Positions 22,443 through 33,479 of a stretch of 64,000 nucleotides of DNA are shown one piece after another. Within the stretch, counting starts at the first letter, position 1, and every line of letters starts with the position of its first letter. A program made the position numbers and the translations under genes. The notes beneath the pieces are model-generated. The model had not been told where the DNA came from, ran no database searches, and saw nothing but the letters and a program-made list of their open reading frames with translations. Source of the DNA: Isoetes taiwanensis (Eukaryota > Streptophyta > Lycopodiopsida > Isoetales > Isoetaceae); NCBI GenBank assembly GCA_021234155.1, contig JAJEKV010000101.1, forward strand, positions 2,587,089 through 2,651,088, written 5' to 3'.

Positions 22443-25400
22443 GAAAGAAATAAGATGTTGATCACGATTAACTATTCTTTTTGCAGCAGGAGCAGTATAG
22501 ATACCAACCTTGTATGATACTAAGGATATTCGGCATGGTGGCTTAGAATGATGGTTTACTTGCGGGCAAAGATGAGCTCATTTTTATTCTTTATTATTTT
22601 GCATTTGATCTACTTTGCATGCAAAATATAGATTGGTTCAACTCAAACTGGTAAACCTAGCGGCATCAAGACCTTCTAGCTGGCGACATTCGAGTGACAT
22701 TTTGGTTTTAGCATCATTGCATTTGAGCACCGCATTATTACATTTTTGGTTCCAGTAAGGACAAGTGCCTATCTATGTCAAGGTTTCTTCGGCTTGTCTG
22801 TTAAGATCTCATCTCGTGTATTATGATAGTGAGCTTGAATGTAGAAAACTCTTAACATGCATATGCAATTATCATGTTGGGTGTTCTGCAGTTAAAGCCT
22901 CAGTATCACGTTCGGTGTTCTGCAGTTAAACCTCGGTGCTCATTCTTATTCTTACACCTTTTTTGCCTTTTGATTACAATGGGCAAGCAATTTATTTACA
23001 CTAGGGCTATAGCGTGAAAGTGATCCCAATTTGATGACACAAAAAGCATGATGTTTCAGCATACTTCTACCATCTGAGGGGGTGAATCCTTTCCTTTTAG
23101 CTATTGTAGTGTAACAGCCATTTTATCAAAGGATCAATCTTTAGAAACCTTTGTCTATGGCTCATGCAATTATCTCTTAAGATCCATGGACATTTGGCCG
23201 GTTTCCATTCTTTTGTTGTCTTGATGTGTCATTGAGCCAATGCCAAGTACTTGAACTAGCAAACCAGCGTTCTTTCAAAACCATCATGCATTATTTGTTT
23301 GGCTATATGCAGTGCATTATGTGAAACACTTATTATATGAGGGGCGAAGCTCCATGACGGTGATGATCTCAAGCTGGCTTGGAGTTCTTAAGTTCTTATT
23401 TGTGAGCATGCAAATTCTTCATGTCGCATGGTGAATGAAGATATGATGCGAGAGTAATAGCGAGAATAGAAATGACATGCAATACACTTTTCGGTTATAA
23501 TTGACATGTATTGTAATGACAGAAGTTGTAGGTGTTGGTTGTAAATGAGTATCTATATATGCTCGGTAGTAATAGAATGATAGGTTTAAAGTCATACAAA
23601 TAGGTGGCACTTAGCACGCTTTCCCTATGGCATTGGTAATAGATGCCTATTTCTTTTTCTAAGCACACTTAGATAAAAGTTCTCATGTTCAATACGGCTA
23701 TATGTTAATTTATTGCCATTTCCTATAGGTAAGGTTGCAAAGACCAAGCGAGGGTCTTCCATTCCCCGTATGCGTGTAGTTCATGGTCTCTCTCAATTTC
23801 TTCCATTTTTCTTTTATTTTTCTTAACCTTAAAGCAATCTCTGCGGCAACAAAATAAAGATGTGATACATAAATGAGAGCGGACATAAAGACAACTTGCA
23901 TCTAATGCATGCCCTCGACTTGGTGCAAGATAAATTCGCTTACTTTTTGTTGGTGATGCTCGATTGATTATTCAAAGACATCATGTAAAAACTTTACAAC
24001 TTCCCACAATCAAAAGATGGCGACAACAACCTCATATCATGCCCTTCAAAACTTAGGAAATATTGGTACCTTAAGCATGGTTAGACTTTCAAATGGTTTG
24101 AAAAAGCGTAAAAGACAATTTAATTATCTTTTTGTATCAATTACCTTGCCCTAATTTTCTGCTTTATTTTCTATGGCCTCGTGCCTTTTTGCTTTTTACT
24201 TCTATGTGCGCAACAAAAGCAGGGCAAAACGTGGGTTTGTTCGAATTTCAAATCGGAAATATGTTGGAACCAGAAAATCTTTACATACTTTCGATTGAAA
24301 AGAGGAACAAAGAGCGGCAAGGATGTACTAACATTTATAGGAAAGCGGCCTTGCGTTTTCGGTGAGAAAAGAAACAAAAGGGAAGCAACAGCACTAACAT
24401 CTATATGAGATCTGATGGTCTTACGTTTCCATTTCCATAAGATTACGTGGAAATCATTAGCCGCAGTAGGACATTACTCATTCTTTATTATGGCATGCCG
24501 GTGATATGATTTACGGGTATTACGTATTGATCATTCATTATATTATTAAATTTCCCTTGCCATCCATTATTTTTGATAACATCACGGTACATCACGAGGA
24601 CCCTAGGGCCTAGCAAAGCCACATTTTTTGAACGTTTTGAAAGCAATGAACGTTACAGTTATTACAAGTTGATGTTGCAAATGGAAGCAATTTAAATGTT
24701 GGGCTTGGAGGGAATAAGTTAAATTTGTAATGCCTTGCCAAATAGGATTGTGTTGGCATCTAGCAACATAAATGCCATACAACAAGGCCAAAGTGGATTC
24801 ATGGAGGAATGGAAGGCGGTCACAATCAGGAGATTTATTTAACGGTTTGTCGGGATGCAATGTATTGAGTGACATATTAGTGCAAGGATTGCGCGGGATT
24901 TAGAATAGCCAGTGAAGAAATTTATCAGCGATACCATGTTTACCCACTTTACTAGCATGGTGAGCGTGTAGGTCATCTTGAATGTTTTGGTAATATCAAT
25001 AGGAGCCATGAGCCAGCCTGATATTTATTAATGGACATGATACACTGCTCAATTACTTGCCGCGATGCATTTTCGGCCTTGGAAGATGGTGTTATGAAAA
25101 AATATATCAATGGCGAATGCCTTATTCTCGGCATATGTGCTTAGATAAACGTTAAGCTAATCATCTTTCGGTGGGCGTTGCTTAAGAAGTAAAAGTGTTG
25201 AGAAATTGTGCTTTCGGAAGAGGTGCAATGAAGAAGCTGCATCAGAAGAATGGGATGAATAGGGTATTTTTTGTCATAAATGTACATAAGGTGAGACTTT
25301 CACAAAGCAATGGCCTGACATAATAATACCTGGCCGAGATCTTGCGTGCTTGATGACCCATTGATGTTTGGGAGAAAGGAACACTATCTTATTCATTTGT

Positions 25401-26079
25401 GGTTTTTATTTGGTCTTCAAATTCGGCTTGCCCTTCAGGAGAGGGAAGGGGGCCGACGCATTGACATTGAGGTGTGATACCTGCCAGGGCTTATGCCGAC
25501 ATGCATCGTATGGTGCTAAAAACTTTTCTAGCCTTGAGGTTTTGCACCTCAAGGGCTATATAGATTTTTCTTGTAATTGTAATTGATTGTCGCAATCTCT
25601 TAAAGACCCTCCTATCTAAGGAGGCGAAATATTTACATAATAAAAAACAATGCTTAAAACATTATGACCCTGAATCTACTTATAGGTATTGCATCACAAA
25701 ATAAGCAACATTCTTTTGTTGAAAATTTGCTAGTTTCCATGATAACTTAGCTGGAAAAAGTGTAGATATTCACATAGTCTTTTCTTTACATTTGCTTTTT
25801 TGTATAGATGCATAAGCGACACAACTAATAAAAAAAATTGATGCGGAGTCCTCCACTTTCTCTATGGTACATATCGACACATGTCTTGTTGGACCTTAAT
25901 ATTTTATGCCACCTTCCACGCTTGGTTTTGTGGGTGCCCTCATCGACAAAGATGACATTATGACGATCTCACCTTCGAATGTCGACTTACATCATGATAT
26001 TGTTATCTTTTGGTAATTATGTTGATTCTTGTATTACCCAGTTATTGGGTTTTGGCTCCATGGCATCTCAGCTTTAAAG
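22443..26079. other. Left arm, transposon-poor looking but heavily discordant stretch
   Basis: Matches 38020-41650 in inverted form. A short coiled-coil exon-like piece is mirrored at about 23860-23725 (minus strand). The remainder has only short frames that are not preserved in register between arms. CAG and CTG are rare here and are replaced by CGG, ACGG or unrelated bases relative to the right arm. Confidence 0.5.
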
Positions 26080-26920
26080 AAATCCAATTCGGGAAGGATT
26101 GTTCATGGAACTAGGGGTATTCATTGGTCTCGATGGAAGAATGAATCCGGTGGGTTTCTTGTTGTATATGTGGATTTTATTTCCATGTAAAAAGTCCATT
26201 CTACCTTGTAGGTGGTCCTGAGCCCCTCGTCTTTGGTTGCATACGAGATCTCCAAATGGCTTACGCTTATGATGGCGGATCCTCCATGCAAATGTCCCAT
26301 CTTTGCAGTTTATAAAATATTCCATCGAAGAACGCCATTTTCTTTGCTTACTTCCATTTGCCTTTGTATGGTAGGCGTCGCCGTCATCCATTAAAAATGC
26401 TCTTAGGCTTTGCTTCTATATCCTTCCAATTTTGTTGCCAAGCACGGTTCCCCATATCACGGCATCCATATAATATTAGGCAACCCTCTTATCTCGGTAC
26501 ATTTGTCTTCCATCGTGATTTTGGGTTATCTCAATTTCCAAATATTTAACGAGACATCTTTGAATGAACTTACCTTTAATATGAAACATGATTTTCCTGG
26601 AATTGCCAAACATCATTCTTTTGTTTTGTCCAGTGGTGGCATTCTGCTTGATTCCAAAGAGATAGTAGCAAATGTATATGTTGTTTGCAAACAACCGATA
26701 ATTCGTGCAAGGCACTATGTTGGCAATACATATTGAAGAAGCATGATAATCTATCCTGAAGCACAAGCCACTACTCTAAATTAGGTGGAAATTTCTGTTG
26801 AGCCACCCGCCGACTTCATATGAATATAGATGCCAAATAAGGTTGGAGATGCAAGACAACCTTGTTTAACATCCAAGATTAATGATTATCAACTTATCAT
26901 CTTATTATTAAGCTAGATGA
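26080..26920 (-). mobile_element. Second LINE fragment in left arm (RT C-terminal part)
   Basis: Mirror of 37190-38330. On the minus strand 26766-26476 reads YICYYLFGIKQ, then the connection region KYLEIEITQNH, and 26391-26074 reads NCKDGTFAWRIRHHKR. These are LINE RT palm-to-thumb and connection motifs. Truncated at both ends. Confidence 0.7.
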
Positions 26921-28309
26921 TATATAATGCCGCGAATTCATTAATTTGAGAAAAGGCCATTCTCAAAAAATACTCCAAATTGCTCTTTTTTGGTCCGTTT
27001 AAAGCGTTTTCGATTTGATCCTAGGTACAAAAGAAGCTATTGGCATTGGTATGACTCAAAATCCTTCTCGCCTTGTGGCAAACAAAGGCCGACTCTCTAA
27101 AAAAATACTACTTCGATGGTTTTAAAGAGATTGAGCAAGAGTAAATAATATTGTTTTGATGGAAGATTGCCAACTGCCGGGAATGTTTTGAATCTGAAAT
27201 GTATGGGAAAGCATGAAAAAAAATTGACCTGGGAACATTAATTATACAGAATTATGCTTTAACCAAACAATTATATCAACCAATATTATATCTTTATGAT
27301 AAACACAAAGCTAAGATTTCTTTATGCATGATTTAGCGAAATCCACAAGGGGTAATAATGGCAATCTAGCCAAAAACAAATTTTAGGCTTCACCTCACAT
27401 GGCTCTTCTAGAAGATCGCCAATGGCGATCTAGCCGGCAATTTCCACTTTTCACGGCCTTCTTTTTTTCTTTCAAGATCGCGATGCTTGATTTGGCCAAC
27501 ATTTACATGGAAAAAAAATAAAAAATAAAAAAATTGTCAGTGACTGCTTGGCCAAATCGCCCTAGCATGATCTTGGGAGTAAAAAAGGCGAGTCAAACAT
27601 AGTCAAGGGTTGTTCAAAAATAAAATATAGCAAAGACAAACCAAAATTTGACCACGAAACAACCAAATCGACGGTCGGCTAGAAACCTTGGTAAAACCTT
27701 GATCGGCTTGCTTAGACTCGAGTGAAACCACCATGTTAACACCTTGAATCTCACTTGCTTCGTCATGAAATGCGACTGTAATAATCTAATAATAGCTTTA
27801 AATCTACTGAAGCCCGGAATTAGCTAAAAACACTTAACATACACGATTGGTTTGAATCGATGTAGAGATACGTTGCTAAGAATTTGAGGAGGAATCTGGT
27901 AAAAGCCCTATATGATACATGAGCTAGCGGGTTATAACCTATTGATGCCTTGGGTCAGCGGGGTTGGAACGTTCAACCCCTAACTGCTAGTCACTTTTTT
28001 CCCACGGTAAAACTTAAAACTCCTCTCCAGTGGCTGGTGCTCCCCAGGGGTGCTCCTCCCACATCCCACGGTCATCTTATCTAAGGCTCAAGCATGTGGT
28101 TAACATTCAAATTTATCTCAAGCTCAAAAGTGCATTGATAAGCATTCAAAATTTATCCATCAAGGTATGTTTTAGCATTTGAACTAAAAGTGAAGGTCGG
28201 GCACATGAGCACCAATTGAATTAATGGTGAGCGTAACATGGATTTAAACTGGCGGCCAAATTCTCATTTTAGTACATTTTTTTGTTTATCAAATTAATGA
28301 ATTGGTTCT
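26921..28309. other. Left arm: non-coding, with GATCGC hairpin sequence
   Basis: Mirror of 35830-37180. 27415-27570 holds repeated AGATCGC/GCGATCT motifs and an interrupted inverted repeat, the damaged counterpart of the cleaner hairpin at 36514-36618. Confidence 0.5.
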
Positions 28310-30590
28310 TTATAGTAGAATAACTTGCCTGGCCCGGCCAACCATTGCTTCGGTTTAGGTGCTCCCGGTCCATCTCGAGAAAGAATTGGTTGATTGGGCA
28401 ATAGAGAGGCGGAAACGAGGCTATAAGCATTGTCGGCTCTTTGTGAAGGGCGTCTGGCCGAAGATGCTTAAAGGAGGGTAATTGAGGCCTTTGATGGTAT
28501 GCCAAGGAGCAAATGGTGGAAGCTTTTTCGGCAAAAGGCACCACAATCTCCCTTAGGAGTGCGAAATATAAGAGGTTTCCGTGCGGGCAATGAATCAGCA
28601 GCTTGGATGAAACTTACCTGCGAGGAATTTTGAGAAAGAAGTATATGATGAGTTGAACTTCCCCTCAAAATTTAGATCTGAGATGAAACAGGATCAAAAT
28701 TTGCGGGAAAGTAAAGGGTTTGAGGATAATTGCTGGAAAAGGGAGAATAGGGTTAGCGAGCTAGTTATGAATACAAGGGAGCGGTGACTATTTTTAGTGT
28801 GTGTCAATCTGAGAAGGGTTAAATTTGCCTAATCTCTATATTTTCAAGGTACAAGGATGAGGCAAGATAAATAGCAAAGGTGTGAAAGGATCAATTCGGC
28901 GGTCTGACAATCAACTTGGATGACCCTTTGAATTGTTTAGTCATGCTATCTCATTTTGGGTCAGGTCCACGGGGGTGTCACTGTAATCATTACTCATCTC
29001 ACTCTGTTTGGATGGCCATGTATACCATGTGGGCTGGGATGGTATCCTTCTTTGTAAAAAGATGGGTATACATTTTGCCCTACTGCACGCTCACACATTC
29101 GCATAGCTTCCCCAACCACTAGATGTATCTTGCTTTGCACCATTCAAATTTGCATTCAAAAAGACTAAGGCGAGACTATATGGTGAGGAAAGGTGGGATT
29201 TGAACCAAAGAGGGAAGACATAGGCTGAACTCATTTCGAGGCCATTCATGGTCTAACGATGTCAACATAAAGGCGGGTTTCATAGCAGGCGGAATATGGC
29301 CCATTTAACCAATAAAAGTGGTTCTGGAAGGGGAAGGATCAAAAGGTTTACAAGGGAAAGAGCGATGTATGTACTTTTGCACCACCCATTGGACAACCAT
29401 CGAGAGGTTGTAGATGAACATGAGAATGATATGCGTATATCTTACATGGGATTTGTTTACCTAATATCTTGCATGAACCATTGGAGCAATTAGAGGGGCT
29501 GTGTCTGGGGCATGGATATGGAAACCAATGTTGTGGAGGGCTACAACATATAAGTGGATCTACAATGGGAAGAGCATGTCCGGGCATCACATGAACATGC
29601 TGGTGCTACACATGGGACCATCACGGCCCAGGTCCTCCTCCACCGGCTATTAGGAATTGATTGTGTCCAAACCTCGCGGGTCAAAAGCGAGGCCCGTACA
29701 CTAGGGACATCCGAGAAAGGAGGCATTTGTACTCCTGGCATGATGGTAGAATTCATGCTCCCGGTGATATTACACTTAAGCTCTTCGGCAGAGAAGACGA
29801 AGGGAAGAGGTTTGAAAGGCTTAAGAGGAAGCGAGGTAGCCTCAAAGAAGATTGAAGCTGACAAAGATGAGGGTAGAAAGAGGAGGCCAGCGAGAAGGGT
29901 TGTTGCAAACGAGGGCTGAAAGGAGGTAAACAAGCGGAGGCCTTGTATGAGGCCTCCAGCAAACTTAAGCGATTTCATGTATCCGGTGACCAATCAAGAG
30001 TTCGAGTACATATTTGGTTGCAAGACCACTTTGAGCGAGCTGCAAAGCAAAAGGGAGAATTTGTTAGGCTCCCCGGTGAAAGTAGACAGGGGTTGAGTCC
30101 ACTACTCATTGCAGTGCACTAGGAAATAATGTGGATGAGGATGCAGGGCTATATTTGAGAAGCGATAACCAAACAACCTACTAGAGACACAAGATGTGGA
30201 GTGCGATCTTTTCGAGGAGGAACACTCACTTATGTGAGGAGGCGAGGTCAACCTCGATCCAATCAGCATAGTAGGTATGTTCACACAGGTGGGACCTACC
30301 ATCAAACAAGGTAAGCAACATTAGGAGCCTCTTGAAGAGATGGGATCTTGCCCGGTGGTCAAAGACAGTTCGCCCCTCTTGCAAGCTCCTTGAGGATGGA
30401 CACACAAAGGTTGGATTAAATATCTGCGCCAACACAAGGCGAGAAATGAAGGTGTGCGCAGGCAATTGACAAGGCCGGAGAACATTAGGGAGATGGCTGA
30501 AATAGGGGTAGATGCAAGCCCTTGCCTTGACCGAGAGGCATGGATGAGGGGTTTCTTCGGATTTGGAAGCGGAATGAGGAGGTATAACTC
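28310..30590 (+). pseudogene. Pogo-like transposase gene, left-arm copy, heavily broken
   Basis: Mirror of 35826-33480. Pieces such as 29296-29493 (HHPLDNHREVVDEHENDMRI) and 29554-29919 (GTITAQVLLHRLLGIDCVQT) align with the right-arm protein, but the frame is lost many times. Most differences fall at CAG/CTG positions (for example CAGCAGGTCC in the right arm against CGGCCCAGGTCC here). Confidence 0.75.
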
Positions 30591-31098
30591 TTTTTTTATA
30601 TACAATTCATTCAATATAGCGATTTGGTAACATCGTTGTATACTTTTCGGGTCAAGAGGCTACATCAGCCATCTCCTTGACCCGAATGTTTGAGATAAGG
30701 TGTCATCGGTGGCTTTGTGATTTGGGATGGAGAAAACATTGTGCCTTATTACTAAATCTGTCAAATAATGCGGGGGTGAATATGACTCGGGACGAGAGCA
30801 GTGGAAGAATAGAAAGATATACTTAATGGTCAAAAAGCCATGATAGAAAGATAAAAGAACAAAACTATATGTGGACAGATTTTTGTAATTGCGTAATATA
30901 TTCCATTCAAAAGTGCCTCTCGGGCAAATACATTGTTACTTCCACAAAATGCCTTCACAAAACACTATTGCAAAATGGCACTAGGCTATTTCAAATACAA
31001 CAAAACAAAATAAAAACATAGAAGGCGGGTTTCAAGGATCATCCATTTAGCCAAGGATCACCGGCATTCACCCATTTCGGTCTCGATTAGCGGGACTT
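30591..31098. other. Left arm: gap between the two convergent genes
   Basis: No open frame. Mirrors 32992-33479. AT-rich, with sequence suitable for 3' untranslated ends of both neighbours. Confidence 0.5.
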
Positions 31099-31590
31099 TC
31101 AAATTTTACATTGTCCCCTAAATTGAAGTGACCTTTGCGGTGCATCAGGATCATGCTTCGCCCTTTGCATGTATCTGATCACCGGATCTGGTGTGACCAC
31201 CACATTTGGAGTTAGATCCGGCGGCGAGATCTCTTCACGTTTGACAAAGCTGATTCGCATAAACGCGCGTCGAGAATCCGGCGCTCCCTCTTCTGATGGG
31301 GAGGTGTCCTGGAGAACGCGGTAACCTCCATGCAATGCCTTGGCCCCTTCCTCCAATGCCCTTCCATAGTGCTACACATCAAAAGGAATTAGAATGGCGA
31401 AATCCCACAACTATAGTCTAGCCTATGCAAAGAACAAACATTACCTTGACTTGGGGTTTATGTCGGATGCAGGGAGGCGAGTCTTGTCGGAGTTGGTTTT
31501 GGGAGGCGAGGATCTTGGGGAGATGAAGTCTTTGGGATGTCGATTGAGAAAAGCGTAGTACTTTTTATAGCCAAGATTGACATGATGAAG
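31099..31590 (-). pseudogene. Small promoter-bearing gene, left-arm copy, broken
   Basis: Mirror of 32481-32991. The minus-strand frame 31356-31099 starts MEEGAKALHGGYRVL and retains VKREEIS and VVVTPDPVI, which match the right copy, but the rest is shifted. The TATA-box sequence is still present at about 31571-31563 in inverted orientation. Confidence 0.6.
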
Positions 31591-31980
31591 GCTCTGCCCG
31601 ATTTGTGCTTGTGGCGTTGGAATCCATAATCCTCCCAAATCATGCGGAGAAAGCTAGATTTAGGGTAGATCAACGATACGGAGGAGAATTTCTTTGGCAA
31701 AGCCGCGAAAGGGGCGAAATGAGTAGCGAATGATGGTCCACCGCACCCTGGATCGGATGCAGTTGGGCCATGATGGGAACTTGGGTTGGGCGACCCACGA
31801 GCCGCGGTGTGATCTTAGGTCGAGTGGTACCCACGATGCTAGTATTGGCCGAATGCGTGAGGCGGACCCTTGGGGTTCGCGAAGAGAGGTTATGCCCATG
31901 GCGTTCTTAGGTTTCCATAGTGGCGAATGTTGGAACATGCGTAGCGATAGGCGGCGGCGACGAAGCGATGGGGGCGTGGT

Positions 31981-32067
31981 GGCAAGGTGTATGGCGATGG
32001 GGCACTTACACCTTGCCACTCATCGAGTGGAAGGTATAAAGATGCCCCCATCGCCATACACCTTGCC
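31981..32067. repeat. Palindrome apex, hairpin with 3-base loop
   Basis: CCACTC (32016-32021), loop ATC (32022-32024), GAGTGG (32025-32030). Pairing continues outward with minor gaps: ACCTT with AAGGT, then GGCAAGGTGTATGGCGATGG (31981-32000) with its complement ending at 32067. No unique spacer remains between the arms. Confidence 0.9.
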
Positions 32068-32480
32068 ACTCCGCCCCACGGCCGCCGCGGCCATTTGCCT
32101 ATCGCTCCGGTGGCATGTTCCAACATTCGCTACTATGGAAACCTAAGAACGCCATGGGCATAACCCTCTTCGCAACCCAAGGGTCCGTCTCACGTGCATT
32201 CGCCTACTAGCATCGTGGTGGTACCTCACTCGACGGCATCACACCGTGCTCGTGGTCGCCCAACCCGAAGTTCCCATCATGGCCCAACGGTGCACTGACC
32301 GAGGGTGCAGGGACCATCATTCGCTACCATTTCTGGCCCCTTTTCGAGGCTTTGCCAAAGAAATCTCTCCTCCAGACGTTTGATCTACCCCTAAATCGGC
32401 CTTCTCCGCATGATTTGGGAGGATTATGGATTCCAACGCCGCGCACAAATCGGCAGAGCCTTCATCATGTCAATCTTGGC

Positions 32481-32489
32481 TATAAAAAG
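32481..32489 (+). promoter_or_regulatory. TATA box of the small gene next to the apex
   Basis: TATAAAAAG lies about 205 bases before the start codon. A C/T-rich leader without ATG follows, with a splice donor AAG|GTAATG at about 32602 and an acceptor TGTAG at about 32682. The layout is that of a plant promoter with a leader intron. Confidence 0.55.
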
Positions 32490-32685
32490 TACTACGCTTT
32501 CTCTCAATCGACATCCCAGCACTTCATCTCCCGGCATCCTCGCCTCCCAGCCAACTCCGATCAGCACCTCGTCTCCCGGCATCCGATAAACTCCGAAGTC
32601 AAGGTAATGTTTGTTCTTTGCATAGGCTAGACTATAGTTGTGGATTTCAGTTTATCTAATTCGTCTCCTTTTGATGTGTAGCACT

Positions 32686-32991
32686 ATGGAAGGGCATTGG
32701 AGGAAGGGCCAAGGCATTGCAGAAGGTGGTTACCGCAAGCCCCTTCCAGGGACACCCTCCCCATCGAAGAAGAGGGAGCGCCGGTATTCTGATGCGTCTA
32801 TGCAGAACTGCCTTGTCAAACGTGAAGAGATCTCTGCTGCTGTCGGATCTAACCTAAATGTGGTGGTCACACCAGAGATCTGTGATCAGATACAGCATGC
32901 AAAGGGCGAGCATGATCTGATGCACTGCAGTGTCACGGTTGCTGAGGGGGACAATGTAAAATTTGAAAGTCCTGTTAATCAGGAGACCTGA
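32686..32991 (+). CDS. Small unknown protein, 101 residues
   Basis: ATG 32686 is four bases after the predicted leader-intron acceptor; TGA ends at 32991. The protein is basic in its first half (GTPSPSKKRERRYSDASMQN), followed by LVKREEIS and VVVTPEICDQIQHAKGEHDL. I recognise no domain. It faces the pogo-like transposase gene, which ends about 490 bases away on the opposite strand. The two could belong to one DNA transposon as its two genes, or this could be a host gene. The presence of TATA box, leader intron and clean frame argues for a real gene; the broken mirror copy is probably affected by sequence error. Confidence 0.55.
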   Translation: MEGHWRKGQGIAEGGYRKPLPGTPSPSKKRERRYSDASMQNCLVKREEISAAVGSNLNVVVTPEICDQIQHAKGEHDLMHCSVTVAEGDNVKFESPVNQET

Positions 32992-33479
32992 GCTGGTGAA
33001 TGCTGGTGATCCTTGGCTAAATGGATGATCCTTTGAAACCTGCCCTTCTATGTTTTTTTATTTTTGTTTTGTTGTATTTTGAAATAGGCCTAGTGCCATT
33101 TTGCAATAGTGTTTTGTGAAGGCATTTTGTGGAAGCAACAATGTATTTGCCCGAGAGGCACTTTGAATGGAATATATTACTGCAATTACAAAATCTGATA
33201 CCACATATAGTTTTGTCTTTATCTTTCTATCATGGCTTCTTTGACCATTAAGTATATCTTCTATTCTTCCACTGTCTCGTCCGAGTCATAATCACCCTGC
33301 ATTATTTGACAGGATTTAGTAATAAGGCACACAGGTTTCTCCATCCCAAATCACAGGCCAGCTGATGACACCTTATCTGTAACATTCTGGTTCAAGGAGA
33401 TGGCTGATGTAGCCTCTTGGACCTGAGTATACAACGATGTTACCAACTGCTATATTGAATGAATTGTATATAAAAAGAG
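32992..33479. other. Gap between convergent genes, right arm
   Basis: AT-rich, no frame. Would hold the 3' untranslated regions of the small gene and of the transposase gene. Confidence 0.5.

Larger units (their letters stand above)
12637..32021 (+). repeat. Giant inverted repeat, left arm
   Basis: Reverse complement of 32025-51493 over its whole length. Anchor pairs checked by eye: 12637-12649 with 51481-51493, the LINE at 13.5-16.5 kb with 47.5-50.7 kb, exostosin 17324-18387 with 45704-46795, the coiled-coil exons 20.7-22.4 kb with 41.7-43.3 kb, transposase 28.3-30.6 kb with 33.5-35.8 kb, and 31981-32021 with 32025-32067. Agreement is high around the exostosin gene and clearly lower in transposon parts, where CAG and CTG are often missing from this arm between about 22.5 and 32 kb. 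Confidence 0.95.

Noticed and set aside
24132-24408. Overlapping open frames on both strands
   Set aside because: Not conserved in the mirror arm (about 39650-39930), where the same sequence has different frames and stops.
25368-25586. Open frame of 72 codons, partly resembling the mirror copy
   Set aside because: The match is on the nucleotide level only; frames break between arms and no family is recognised.
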